From the NCBI RefSeq assembly GCF_001509795.1, contig NZ_LLZN01000002.1, positions 1 to 64,000 on the forward strand: a DNA stretch of 64,000 nucleotides, in the 5' to 3' direction. Below, in pieces: positions 1-8,406 of the stretch. This stretch comes from Streptomyces sp. NRRL WC-3605 (GTDB lineage Bacteria > Actinomycetota > Actinomycetes > Streptomycetales > Streptomycetaceae). The notes beneath the pieces were generated by a model. It saw only the letters and a list, made by a program, of their open reading frames with translations, made no database searches and was not told where the DNA came from. The translations under genes were made by a program, and so were the position numbers. How positions within the stretch are numbered: the stretch's first letter is position 1; every line of letters begins with the position of its first letter.

Positions 1-3
1 CGC

Positions 4-58
4 CCGCCCCGCGCCCCGCACGACCACACCCGCCCCGCCCCGCGCCCCGCACGACCAC
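4..58. repeat. Two copies of a 24-bp C-rich repeat upstream of phr
   Basis: A C/G-rich 24-base unit ending in CACGACCAC occurs at 4-27 and again at 35-58, exactly 31 bases apart. It sits just 5' of the photolyase start. I see no coding capacity in the first 79 bases. It may be the tail of a longer repeat tract beyond the window edge. Confidence 0.6.
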
Positions 59-79
59 GCCGCCCCCGGAGTACGCGTC

Positions 80-1450
80 ATGAGCATCTCGGTCGTCCTG
101 TTCACCAGCGACCTGCGCCTGCACGACCATCCGCCGCTGTGCGCGGCCCTGGACGGCGCCGACGGGACCGTCCCGCTGTTCGTGCGGGACCCCGCCGTCG
201 ACGCCGCCGGGTTCGCGGCGCCCAACCGGCTGGCGTTCCTCGCGGACTGCCTGCGCGATCTGGACGCCGGGCTGCGCGAGCGGGGCGGCCGGCTGGTCGT
301 GCGCCGGGGTGGCCTGGTCGAGCAGGTGTGCCGGGTGGTGACGGAGGCGGACGCCGACGAGGTGCACATGGCGTCCGACGTCAGCGCCCACGCCCAGCAC
401 CGCGAGGAACGGCTGCGCCGGGCCCTCGAGGCCCAGGGGGTGCGGCTGCACGTGCACGACACGGTGACGACGGCCGTGGCCCCCGGCGCGGTGACCCCGG
501 CCTCCTCCGACCACTTCGCCGTGTTCACGCCCTACCTGCGGCGCTGGTCCGACCACCGGCTGCGGGACCCGCTCGGCGCGCCTCGGGCGGTGCGGGTGCC
601 GGAAGGGGTGGGGTCCGAGCCGCTGCCCGGGCGCAGCGGTCTGTCGGGGCTGTCGGAGGGGCTCGCGGCGGGCGGTGAGGAGGAGGGCCGCCGCCGGCTC
701 ACGGCCTGGCTGCGCGGCGGCATCGCGGCCTACGAGGACCGGCACGACGACCTCGCCGGTGACGCGACCTCCCGGCTCTCGCCGCACCTGCACTTCGGCA
801 CCCTCTCCCCCGTCGAGCTGGTCCACCGCGCCCGCCGCGAGGGTGGCGCCGGCGCGGACGCGTTCGTACGGCAGCTCGCCTGGCGGGACTTCCACCGGCA
901 GGTCCTCGCGGCACGGCCCGCCGCCGCCACGGCCGACTACCGCACCCGCGGCGACCGCTGGCGTCCGGAGCGGGAGGCCGCGGGGGACATCGCCGCGTGG
1001 CGGGAGGGCCGTACCGGCTACCCGATCGTGGACGCGGCGATGCGCCAGCTGCGGCACGAGGGATGGATGCACAACCGGGGGCGGCTGCTGACGGCGAGCT
1101 TCCTCACCAAGACCCTGTACGTGGACTGGCGGGTCGGCGCCCGGCACTTCCTGGACCTGCTGGTCGACGGCGACGTGGCCAACAACCAGCTGAACTGGCA
1201 GTGGGTGGCCGGCACGGGCACCGACACCCGGCCCCACCGGGTCCTGAACCCGGTCCTGCAGGCCAAGCGGTACGACCCCGAGGGGCGTTACGTCCGCCGC
1301 TGGGTGCCCGAGCTGGCGGAGGTCGAGGGCACGAGAGTGCACGAGCCGTGGCGGCTCGGCGACGACGACCGTGCCGCGCTCGGCTACCCGGCCCCGGTCG
1401 TCGGGCTCGGCGAGGGCCTGGAGCGCTTCCGGCGGGCGCGCGGCCGGTGA
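80..1450 (+). CDS. phr: Deoxyribodipyrimidine photo-lyase
   Basis: A 456-residue light-dependent DNA repair enzyme of the class I photolyase/cryptochrome family, expected to split UV-induced pyrimidine dimers using FADH- in the cytoplasm. Residues about 4-130 form the Rossmann-like antenna domain (SVVLFTSDLRLHDHP start). The helical FAD-binding half follows, with YLRRW near residue 155, WRDFHR near 268, MHNRGR near 331 and NWQWVAGTGTD near 372, a region lining the FAD and dimer pocket. Length is normal for the family. GGAG lies 8 bases before ATG 80. It appears monocistronic, with 157 bases to the next gene. The family assignment is secure; the antenna chromophore and CPD versus 6-4 specificity cannot be read from sequence alone. 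Confidence 0.93.
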   Translation: MSISVVLFTSDLRLHDHPPLCAALDGADGTVPLFVRDPAVDAAGFAAPNRLAFLADCLRDLDAGLRERGGRLVVRRGGLVEQVCRVVTEADADEVHMASDVSAHAQHREERLRRALEAQGVRLHVHDTVTTAVAPGAVTPASSDHFAVFTPYLRRWSDHRLRDPLGAPRAVRVPEGVGSEPLPGRSGLSGLSEGLAAGGEEEGRRRLTAWLRGGIAAYEDRHDDLAGDATSRLSPHLHFGTLSPVELVHRARREGGAGADAFVRQLAWRDFHRQVLAARPAAATADYRTRGDRWRPEREAAGDIAAWREGRTGYPIVDAAMRQLRHEGWMHNRGRLLTASFLTKTLYVDWRVGARHFLDLLVDGDVANNQLNWQWVAGTGTDTRPHRVLNPVLQAKRYDPEGRYVRRWVPELAEVEGTRVHEPWRLGDDDRAALGYPAPVVGLGEGLERFRRARGR

Positions 1451-1539
1451 GCACCCCGACCTCCGTGTGCGCCCCACCGCCAGGCCTTCCAGCTCTACGC
1501 CCCCACCTCTACACATAAGGAAAAAATAAGCGCAAAATG

Positions 1540-1557
1540 GTTGAAGGTGGCTTCAAC
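1540..1557. promoter_or_regulatory. Inverted repeat upstream of the SPW gene
   Basis: GTTGAAG-GTGG-CTTCAAC is a perfect 7-bp inverted repeat with a 4-base spacer, inside the least G+C-rich stretch of this neighbourhood (A-rich run at 1517-1537). It lies about 50 bases before the SPW-protein start. It could be a regulator operator or a weak hairpin; the regulator is unknown. Confidence 0.4.
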
Positions 1558-1607
1558 AGCACCCCGCTCATGGAGCGGCCAGGCCTGCAAGTCAAAGGAG
1601 ACGAGTC

Positions 1608-2048
1608 ATGGCCGACGTCTCGCACACCAGAGGTGACATGGCCAGCCATCCGGACGTATCCGAGATGCGGGACCGTTACGACCGCGTCCTCGGAGGCCGC
1701 GACGTGACGCTCCTGGACGGACCGGTGTTCCTGCTCGGTCTGTACTGCGCCGCGTCCCCCTGGATACTCCACTACACGACCAGCCAGCCCCCGCTGGTGA
1801 CCCACAATCTGATCATGGGCATCGCCATCGCCCTCCTGGCCCTGGGATTCACCCGCGCCCCTGAGCGCATGTACGGCCTGAGCTGGGCCTTCTGCGCGCT
1901 GGGGATCTGGATGATCATCGCGCCATGGATCGTCGGGGACAGCCCGGACGCCGGCGTGGTCGTGAACAACATCGTCATCGGTGCGCTGGCCGTGGTCCTC
2001 GGCCTGCTGTGCGCCGGCACGGCGGCGAGGAGCACCACCAGGCGGTAG
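1608..2048 (+). CDS. SPW-repeat integral membrane protein
   Basis: A 146-residue membrane protein with two copies of the SPW signature, SPWILHY near residue 50 and APWIVGD near 106, each at the start of a pair of hydrophobic helices (four membrane segments in all). A charged N-terminal segment of about 35 residues precedes them. SPW-repeat proteins are small envelope proteins of unknown biochemical role, common in actinobacteria and proteobacteria. The start is ATG 1608 with AAGGAG 7 bases upstream. The gene is followed by a strong hairpin at 2075-2099 and then by another small membrane stress-type protein, so the pair may belong to a stress response, but this is inference. Confidence 0.75.
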   Translation: MADVSHTRGDMASHPDVSEMRDRYDRVLGGRDVTLLDGPVFLLGLYCAASPWILHYTTSQPPLVTHNLIMGIAIALLALGFTRAPERMYGLSWAFCALGIWMIIAPWIVGDSPDAGVVVNNIVIGALAVVLGLLCAGTAARSTTRR

Positions 2049-2074
2049 CGCACGACGGAACGGGACATCGCGTG

Positions 2075-2099
2075 GGCCGGTCCGCCCGACGGACCGGCC
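2075..2099. terminator. Hairpin terminator after the SPW gene
   Basis: GGCCGGTCCG-CCCGA-CGGACCGGCC is a perfect 10-bp stem with a 5-base loop, 26 bases after the SPW stop codon. There is no U-tract, as is usual in Streptomyces. Confidence 0.65.
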
Positions 2100-2168
2100 T
2101 CCACGTGCCCGCGACGCAAGTCTGTTCGACCGGATGGGGACTGTCCGCCGATCCTCGGGGAACCCGCA

Positions 2169-2198
2169 GTGACGCGGGCACAGTCCGCGTGACGCGGG
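2169..2198. repeat. Direct repeat upstream of the YmgE-like gene
   Basis: GTGACGCGGG occurs at 2169-2178 and 2189-2198, a spacing of exactly 20 bases (about two helical turns), immediately before the ribosome site of the 2218 gene. It may be a regulator site or chance. Confidence 0.35.
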
Positions 2199-2217
2199 AC
2201 CGGAGAAGAGGAGCGAA

Positions 2218-2481
2218 ATGGAGATCTCGGGGATCATCAGTGCCATCGTGATCGGCATTGTCATCGGTGTGCTCGGACGCCTCGTCGTACCGGGCCGGCA
2301 GCACATCGGCGTGCTGTGGACGATCCTCGTCGGCATCGTGGCCGCCCTGATCGGTTCGGCGATCGCCGCCGGTCTGGACGTGAACGACACGAACGGCGTC
2401 GACTGGATCGAATGGCTCATCCAGATCGGTCTCGCGGCCGTGGGCGTCGCCGCACTGGACCGTGCGAAGGCCCATCGCTGA
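2218..2481 (+). CDS. GlsB/YeaQ/YmgE-type small membrane protein
   Basis: An 87-residue, very hydrophobic protein with three membrane segments (about residues 4-22, 31-50 and 65-82) and glycine-rich packing motifs such as GVLGRLVVPG. This is the pattern of the transglycosylase-associated/YmgE family linked to envelope and general stress in many bacteria. Its biochemical function is unknown. AGAGGAG lies 6 bases before ATG 2218. A strong bidirectional hairpin follows at 2515-2546. Family membership is likely from size, topology and motif; a link to stress comes from relatives, not from this sequence. Confidence 0.7.
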   Translation: MEISGIISAIVIGIVIGVLGRLVVPGRQHIGVLWTILVGIVAALIGSAIAAGLDVNDTNGVDWIEWLIQIGLAAVGVAALDRAKAHR

Positions 2482-2514
2482 CACCCGCGCGGGAACGCAC
2501 CGCGCACCAGGCAG

Positions 2515-2546
2515 AGGCCCGCGACCGGCTCTCCGGTCGCGGGCCT
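2515..2546. terminator. Bidirectional terminator hairpin
   Basis: A perfect 14-bp stem, AGGCCCGCGACCGG paired with its complement around a CTCT loop, lies between the convergent genes ending at 2481 and 2568 and can serve both. Confidence 0.85.
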
Positions 2547-2567
2547 TCGCGCGGGCGGACGGTCGCG

Positions 2568-3347
2568 TCAGGGCGTGTGGACGTACGGTGTCGTCGTGGT
2601 CAGCGGCTCGAAGCCGAGGCGCTCCAGGATGGGCCGGCTGGTGCTCATCGCGTCGACCTGGAGGTACCGGTAGCCCCGGTCCACGGCGGCGCGGGCGCGG
2701 TGCGCGACGAGAGCCCGGTAGATGCCGCGGCCCCGCCAGCCCTCGACGGTCCCGCCGCCCCAGAGTCCCGCGAACCGTGTCCCGGGCACGAGTTCCATGC
2801 GCGCGGCGCTCACCGGCACCCCGTCGTCCGTCACCGCGACCACGGCCAGCACCGTGTCCGCGCCGGTCGCGAGATGCGCGAGCAGTTGGTGCCGGATGCG
2901 CGCGCCGTCACCGCCGAACGCCCTGCGGTGCACCTCGGCGACGAGATCGGCGCCGGCGGCGTCGGTCACCGGGACGAGGCGGACACCGGCCGGCGGCCGG
3001 ACGTCCAGGTCCAGCGCCGCGGCCTCCGCGATCATCACCGTCTCCTCGGGCTCGGCCGTGAAACCGGCGTCCCGGAGCCGCCGGCCCAGGTCGACGGGGC
3101 GGTCGTGGCCGTACAGCTTCCACTCGAATTCCAGGCCGAGCCCGTCGAAGTGGGCGATCTGCGCGGCGATCGCCGCGTCGGCCGTCGTCCCGTCCAGCGC
3201 CGACCACACGACGCCGTTCCAGCCCTGGCCTGACGACACCTGACGGACGACCGGGCCGGCCCGCTCCACCACGACGTCCGGGCCGTCCGGCCGCGCGTAT
3301 TCGCGAAGATCGCGGTCGAACAGGGCGAGGACGGCGGCGGGATCCAT
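2568..3347 (-). CDS. GNAT-family N-acetyltransferase
   Basis: A 259-residue acetyltransferase with the GNAT acetyl-CoA site in the C-terminal half: the beta4 strand (GTRFAGLWGGGTVEG) leads into the pyrophosphate loop WRGRGIYRALV near residue 210, followed by AVDRGYRYLQVDAMSTSRPILERLGF, the typical beta5/alpha4 region. The N-terminal 100 residues are less conserved and probably shape the acceptor site. Substrate is unknown. ATG 3347 has GAGG 7 bases upstream. It is transcribed away from the deaminase at 3493 and shares a 145-bp divergent region with it. Confidence 0.85.
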   Translation of the reverse strand: MDPAAVLALFDRDLREYARPDGPDVVVERAGPVVRQVSSGQGWNGVVWSALDGTTADAAIAAQIAHFDGLGLEFEWKLYGHDRPVDLGRRLRDAGFTAEPEETVMIAEAAALDLDVRPPAGVRLVPVTDAAGADLVAEVHRRAFGGDGARIRHQLLAHLATGADTVLAVVAVTDDGVPVSAARMELVPGTRFAGLWGGGTVEGWRGRGIYRALVAHRARAAVDRGYRYLQVDAMSTSRPILERLGFEPLTTTTPYVHTP

Positions 3348-3492
3348 GCGGTCACCTCAGCACCAACCCGGTGCCGGGGCAAGCGCTTTACCGCGTGGCC
3401 GGCCCCTCGCCGGGCCCCACCGCGCCAGGGGTGCCGTCCGTCGGCGACCATGGGAGAGCCGGAGGAACCGCACCTGGAGGAGGACCCGCACC

Positions 3493-3978
3493 ATGGCCGT
3501 CGAGGACGCCGAACTGCCGTACCTGCGCCGCTGCGTCGAACTGGCCGCCGATGCCCTGGACGCCGGGGACGAGCCCTTCGGCTCGGTCCTGGTGGGAGCG
3601 GACGGGAAGGTGCTGGCCGAGGACCACAACCGGGTGGCCTCCGGGGACCGCACCCGGCACCCCGAGTTCGAGCTGGCACGCTGGTCCGCCGCGCATCTGT
3701 CCCCGGCGGAACGGGCCGCGGCCACGGTGTACACCTCCGGCGAGCACTGCCCGATGTGCGCCGCCGCGCACGCCTGGGTGGGCCTGGGACGGATCGTGTA
3801 CGTCGCCTCGTCGGAGCAACTGAGCGGCTGGCTGGCCGAGTTGGGGGTCGGCCCGGCGCCGGTACGGCCGCTCCCCGTACAGGAGGTGGCACCCGGTGTG
3901 ACCGTCGAGGGCCCGGTCCCCGAGCTGACGGAGGACATCCGCGCCCTGCATGCGCGGTTCCACGGGCGCGCCGGCTGA
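3493..3978 (+). CDS. Nucleoside/nucleobase deaminase (CDA fold, zinc)
   Basis: A 161-residue cytoplasmic hydrolytic deaminase of the cytidine/guanine/tRNA-adenosine deaminase superfamily. The zinc and proton-shuttle signature reads HPE (in RTRHPEFE, near residue 55) followed by CPMC near residue 82, in a GEHCPMC context. HPE instead of the more common HAE keeps the ligand His and catalytic Glu. The frame is open further upstream, but ATG 3493 is preferred because GGAGGA lies 10 bases before it and homology begins there. The next gene begins 54 bases later and seems to have its own promoter. Substrate (guanine, cytosine derivative or other) cannot be fixed from sequence. Confidence 0.85.
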   Translation: MAVEDAELPYLRRCVELAADALDAGDEPFGSVLVGADGKVLAEDHNRVASGDRTRHPEFELARWSAAHLSPAERAAATVYTSGEHCPMCAAAHAWVGLGRIVYVASSEQLSGWLAELGVGPAPVRPLPVQEVAPGVTVEGPVPELTEDIRALHARFHGRAG

Positions 3979-4018
3979 CACCCCGTCCGCCCGAGATGCA
4001 GGCGCCGATCGGCGGTGC

Positions 4019-4031
4019 CTACGATCGTAGA
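4019..4031 (+). promoter_or_regulatory. Palindrome and possible leaderless -10 of the fusion gene
   Basis: CTACGATCGTAG is a perfect 12-bp palindrome ending two bases before ATG 4032. No Shine-Dalgarno is present. TACGAT (4020-4025) is positioned as a -10 box six bases before the start codon, which would put transcription start at or next to the A of ATG, i.e. a leaderless mRNA. A protein on the palindrome would block the promoter. No convincing -35 was seen. Confidence 0.4.
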
Positions 4032-7000
4032 ATGGGCACTGACCAGGTGGGGATCCCGGTCTCCTCCGACCGTGCGGGACGCCGGTCGTGGCCGTCGCCT
4101 CGGCGGCTGATGTGGGCCCTCCTCGTCCTGGTCGCGACGGCGACGGTCGTCTACATGACGGTCCCGGCCGCGCTCACCCCGGTCTGGGCACTGATCGGCC
4201 TGCTCGGTGTCGTGGCCATGCTGGTCGGCATCCATGTGAACCGGCCCGCCCGTCGCTGGCCCTGGTGGGTCCTGGCCGCGGGGCTGCTCTGCTTCATCAC
4301 GGGCGACACGTACTACAACGTGATGGAGACGTACTTCCACGTCGAGAACCCGTTCCCGTCCCCCGCCGACGCCTTCTACCTCGCGAACTACGTGCTGTTC
4401 GCCGTCGGCCTGTCCGGTCTCATCCGCTACCGCTGGACCGGCCACGACCTGCCCGGGCTGGTCGACGCCCTGATCCTGACCGCGGGACTCGCGCTGCCCG
4501 TCTGGGTGTTCCTGGTCCAGCCGCTGACCGAGATCGACGGGCTCACCTGGCAGCAGCGGGCCATCAGCATCGCCTACCCGCTCGGCGACGTCCTCGTGCT
4601 GGCCCTGCTCGCCCGGCTGCTGACCCCGAGCGCGGCGAGCCGGCACAACGTGTCGCTGGCGCTGCTCGTCGTGGGCACCGTGACGCTGCTCGGCTTCGAC
4701 ATCACCTACGGGATCATGCAGCTGCACGACGAGTGGCGGACCGGCACCCTGGTCGACGCCGGGTGGATCGTCTTCTACACGGCGTGGGGCCTGGCCACAC
4801 TGCACCCCGCGATGGTGGAGCTGACCGCGGCGGAGCCGGTGAGCGAGTCCCTGCTCCCGCCGCCACGCCGGCTGCTGCTCCTCGGGGTTGCCACGTTCGT
4901 CGCCCCGACGGTCCTGCTGTTCGAGGGACTGAAGGACAAGCCCCACGGTGTGCCGGTGATCGCCGCGTTCTCGGGCACGCTGTTCCTGCTGGTCATCCTG
5001 CGTCTGGCCGGCATGGTGGTGGCCCACCGCCGGGCCGTGGAGCGGGAGCTGGCGCTGCGCGCGGCCGGTGCCTCTCTGGTGTCGGCGGTCCGGCAGGAGG
5101 AGGTCGTCCGCTCCTGCGAGGCGGCCGTCGACCGGCTCCTCGGGCCCGCCGTCCGGCACCGCACGCTGCTGCTGCCGGCCGAGCGGCTGTCGGCGCTCGC
5201 CCCGCGCCACGCCCGGCTGGTCGGCGCCGACAGCCTGGAACCCGAGGTCGCGGCCCGACTGGACGGCCTGAGTTCCGCCCTGGTCTGCCCGATGGTCCCG
5301 CCCGACCGTCCGGCGGGCGACATCCCGGGTGTGCTGCTGGTGGCGGGGCCTCCGGCACGGCTCAACGAGACCCGGAGCTCGCTGGAGATCCTCGCGTCGC
5401 ACGCCGGCCTCGCCAAGGAGCGGGTGGTGCTGCGCCAGGAGGTCATCCGGCGGGAGAGCGAGGCGTACTTCCGCACCCTGGTCCGCAACGCGTCCGACGT
5501 GATCCTGATCCTGGAGGACGACGACGTGATCCGGTACGCCAGCCCGTCCGCCGCCACCGTGTTCGGCACCTCGGACCTGGCGGGTCGGAGGCTGCCGGAG
5601 CTGGTGGACCCCCGCGACCGGCTGCGGGCGGCCCGGCAGCTCGCGGCGGTCCGTCAGATCGGGCCGCGGGCCACCCACGACCACTGGTGGGTGCGGCATC
5701 CGGACGGGCAGGTCGAGGTGGAGGTGCGGTGCAGCGACTTCCGTGACGAGCGCACGGTGGCCGGGCTCGTGGTCACCCTGCGGGACGTGACCGAGCAGCG
5801 GCGGCTGGAGCACGAGCTGACCGAGCGCGCCTTCCACGACTCGCTGACCGGGCTGCCGAACCGGACGCTGCTCCTCGAGCGGATCGAGCGGGCCCTGCTG
5901 CGGGGCCGCCGCGAGGCGTCGCTGACCTGTCTGCTCTTCATCGACCTCGACGACTTCAAGCTGGTCAACGACACGCTCGGGCACTCGGCGGGCGACCATC
6001 TGCTGAAGGACGTCGGGATCCGGCTGTCGCGGACCCTGCGCCGCACCGACACCGCTGCCCGGCTCGGCGGCGACGAGTTCGCCGTCCTGATGGAGGACGC
6101 CCGGCAGCCCCTCGACGCCGAACTGCTGGCCGCGCAGGTCATCCAGACCCTGAGCCGGCCCTTCGCGCTGGGCGGCGAGTCCGTGACCGTGTCGGCGAGC
6201 GTGGGGGTGGCCACGGCACGGGACAGCACGGACGCCGACGAACTGCTGGGCCACGCCGACCTCGCGCTGTACGCGGCGAAGGCGGCGGGCAAACGGCAGT
6301 GGCGCCGCTTCCGGCCCCTGCTGCACAGCCGCATGATCGAACGGCACGACATGCAGAGACGGCTCGCCCGAGCGGTCGCCGCCCAGGAGTTCGCGGTGCG
6401 CTACCAGCCCGTCGTGGACATCACCGCCGGCGAGGTCGTCGGCTTCGAGGCACTGGCGCGCTGGCCGCACACCGCGCAGCGGCCGGTCACACCGGAGCAG
6501 TTCATCAGCCTGGCCGAGGAGACCGGGCACATCGGCGCCCTCGGCTCCTGGGTGCTGGAGAAGGCGGCCCTGGACATCGCGGGGCTGCAGGAGGAGCGCG
6601 TGCAAGGGCGCCCCCCGTACGTCAGCGTCAACGTCTCCGCCCGGCAGTTCCGCGACAACGGGTTCGTGCAGCAGGTCGACCAGGCGCTGCGGACGCCGGG
6701 GCTCGCGCCGGGCAGTCTCCAGCTGGAGCTGACGGAGACGGTGCTGCTGCGCCGGGACACCCAGGTCCAGGCGATGCTGCGGTCCCTGAAGGACCTGGGG
6801 GTGCACATCGCGGTCGACGACTTCGGCACCGGGTTCTCGTCGCTGCGGTACCTGCGGGACTTCCCGATCGACGTCCTGAAGATCGACAAGTCGTACATCG
6901 ACGACATCCCCCGCGACGCCCAGCAGGTGGCGCTGGTCGAGGGCATCGTGCACATCGCCGACACCCTGGGGCTCCAGGTGATCGCGGAGGGCATCGAGGA

Positions 7001-8399
7001 GCCCGAGCAGCGGGACCTTCTGGCCAGGATGGGCTGCCGGTTCGGGCAGGGCTACCTGTTCGCCCGGCCGATGACGCTGGAGCAGAGCCGGCAGGTGCTG
7101 CGCCGCGACGGCGGCCGGGCCGCACCGGCCACGGCCGAGCGGCGCAGCGACGGCGACCGCCGGGTGCTGCCGGCGCGCGGCCGGCGGGCCGCGCGGGAGG
7201 CCGACCTGGACCGGCTGCGCCGCACCAGCCCGATGACGGACGCCGTCCTGGACGAGGTCCGCGGCCGGCACATCCGCAGCCGGGGCCACTGGCTCATCGA
7301 CTTCGCGTCCTGCAACTACCTCGGCTTCGACTGGGACCCGGAGATCGCCGCCACCATCGACCCGGCCGTACAGGAGTGGGGCACGCATCCCAGCTGGTCC
7401 CGGCTGCTGGGCAGCCCGCGGCTGTACCCGCGCATCGAGGAGCGGCTGGCGGAGCTGCTGGGCGCCCCCGACACCCTGCTGCTGCCGACGCTGACGATCA
7501 TCCACACCTCGGTGATCCCGGTCCTCGCCGACGACGGGCACGTCTTCGTGGAGGCGACCGCGCACCGCACGGTGTACGACGGCTGCACGGTGGCCCGCGG
7601 CCAGGGCGCGACCCTGCGCCGGTTCCGCGCCGAACGCCCGGAGGAGCTGGACGCGTTGCTGGCCGCGGCCCCTGCGAGCGCGCCCCGCCTGGTCTGTCTG
7701 GACGGGGTGAACAGCATGACCGGCAACATCCCCGACCTGCCCGCGCTGGCCTCCGTGTGCCGTACCCACGGGGCCACGCTGTACGTCGACGACGCGCACG
7801 GCTTCGGTGTCATCGGCGAGCGCTCCCCCACCGAGCCGTGCCCGTACGGCACGCGGGGAAACGCCGTGGTCCGGCACACCGGCGAGTCGTACGACGGCGT
7901 CGTCCTGGCCGCGGGGTTCTCCAAGGCGTACTCGTCGCTGCTGGCCTTCCTGGCGCTGCCCGCCGAGCTGAAGAACCGGCTCAAGACGGCCGCCGCCCCC
8001 TACCTCTACTCGGGTCCCTCCCCCACGGCCTCCCTGGCGACCGCGCTCTCCGGGCTCGACGTGAACGAACGGCGCGGTGACGCCCTCAGGGCCGGCCTGT
8101 TCCGCCTGACGACCCGGGTCCTGGACCATCTGGACGCCCTGGGCGTGCACACCCTGAACACCGACCGTCTGCCGATCGTGGAGGTGCCGCTCGGCGACCC
8201 GTCCGACCTGGAGCAGGTCGCGCGGTTCCTGTGGCAGGAGGGGATCTATGTGACGGTGGCCGCCTATCCGCTGGTCCCCCGTGACCGGGTCGGTTTCCGC
8301 GTCCAGCTCACGGCGCTGCACACGGACGAGGACATCGACCGGCTGAACGACGTCCTCACGCGGCTCGCCGCGCGCTACCCGCTGCGTCCGAAGGGCTGA
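4032..8399 (+). CDS. Fusion: 10-TM/PAS/GGDEF/EAL c-di-GMP module plus alpha-oxoamine synthase
   Basis: One uninterrupted frame of 1455 residues. Residues about 25-335 hold ten membrane helices; about 340-470 is a helical, GAF-like stretch; about 474-595 is a PAS domain. The GGDEF domain has GGDEF at 679-683 and an RxxD inhibitory site just before it. The EAL domain has EAL at 806-808, NVSARQF, DDFGTG at 929-934, KID and EGIE, so both cyclase and phosphodiesterase look intact. After a charged linker (about 1028-1085) follows a full PLP enzyme of the alpha-oxoamine synthase family (AONS/KBL/SPT/CqsA): SCNYLGF near 1090, His1178, DDAH at 1253-1256 and Schiff-base Lys1298 in GFSKAY. No ribosome site precedes the internal ATG 7233, so this is a genuine fusion. 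Relatives of the PLP domain condense an acyl-CoA with an amino acid. No biotin genes are nearby, so a BioF role is unlikely. A methyltransferase follows after 7 bases. Confidence 0.88.
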   Translation: MGTDQVGIPVSSDRAGRRSWPSPRRLMWALLVLVATATVVYMTVPAALTPVWALIGLLGVVAMLVGIHVNRPARRWPWWVLAAGLLCFITGDTYYNVMETYFHVENPFPSPADAFYLANYVLFAVGLSGLIRYRWTGHDLPGLVDALILTAGLALPVWVFLVQPLTEIDGLTWQQRAISIAYPLGDVLVLALLARLLTPSAASRHNVSLALLVVGTVTLLGFDITYGIMQLHDEWRTGTLVDAGWIVFYTAWGLATLHPAMVELTAAEPVSESLLPPPRRLLLLGVATFVAPTVLLFEGLKDKPHGVPVIAAFSGTLFLLVILRLAGMVVAHRRAVERELALRAAGASLVSAVRQEEVVRSCEAAVDRLLGPAVRHRTLLLPAERLSALAPRHARLVGADSLEPEVAARLDGLSSALVCPMVPPDRPAGDIPGVLLVAGPPARLNETRSSLEILASHAGLAKERVVLRQEVIRRESEAYFRTLVRNASDVILILEDDDVIRYASPSAATVFGTSDLAGRRLPELVDPRDRLRAARQLAAVRQIGPRATHDHWWVRHPDGQVEVEVRCSDFRDERTVAGLVVTLRDVTEQRRLEHELTERAFHDSLTGLPNRTLLLERIERALLRGRREASLTCLLFIDLDDFKLVNDTLGHSAGDHLLKDVGIRLSRTLRRTDTAARLGGDEFAVLMEDARQPLDAELLAAQVIQTLSRPFALGGESVTVSASVGVATARDSTDADELLGHADLALYAAKAAGKRQWRRFRPLLHSRMIERHDMQRRLARAVAAQEFAVRYQPVVDITAGEVVGFEALARWPHTAQRPVTPEQFISLAEETGHIGALGSWVLEKAALDIAGLQEERVQGRPPYVSVNVSARQFRDNGFVQQVDQALRTPGLAPGSLQLELTETVLLRRDTQVQAMLRSLKDLGVHIAVDDFGTGFSSLRYLRDFPIDVLKIDKSYIDDIPRDAQQVALVEGIVHIADTLGLQVIAEGIEEPEQRDLLARMGCRFGQGYLFARPMTLEQSRQVLRRDGGRAAPATAERRSDGDRRVLPARGRRAAREADLDRLRRTSPMTDAVLDEVRGRHIRSRGHWLIDFASCNYLGFDWDPEIAATIDPAVQEWGTHPSWSRLLGSPRLYPRIEERLAELLGAPDTLLLPTLTIIHTSVIPVLADDGHVFVEATAHRTVYDGCTVARGQGATLRRFRAERPEELDALLAAAPASAPRLVCLDGVNSMTGNIPDLPALASVCRTHGATLYVDDAHGFGVIGERSPTEPCPYGTRGNAVVRHTGESYDGVVLAAGFSKAYSSLLAFLALPAELKNRLKTAAAPYLYSGPSPTASLATALSGLDVNERRGDALRAGLFRLTTRVLDHLDALGVHTLNTDRLPIVEVPLGDPSDLEQVARFLWQEGIYVTVAAYPLVPRDRVGFRVQLTALHTDEDIDRLNDVLTRLAARYPLRPKG

Positions 8400-8406
8400 G
8401 CCGAGC

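Noticed and set aside
4..58. Mobile-element terminal repeat
   Set aside because: Two C-rich direct repeats, not inverted, with no transposase in the neighbourhood.
7233..8399. A separate oxoamine synthase gene starting at the internal ATG 7233
   Set aside because: There is no ribosome site near 7233, and the frame from the EAL domain runs through without a stop. A single fusion is the simplest reading.
7290..8399. BioF (8-amino-7-oxononanoate synthase) for biotin synthesis
   Set aside because: No bioA, bioB or bioD nearby and the domain is fused to a signalling protein. The fold is shared, not necessarily the substrate.
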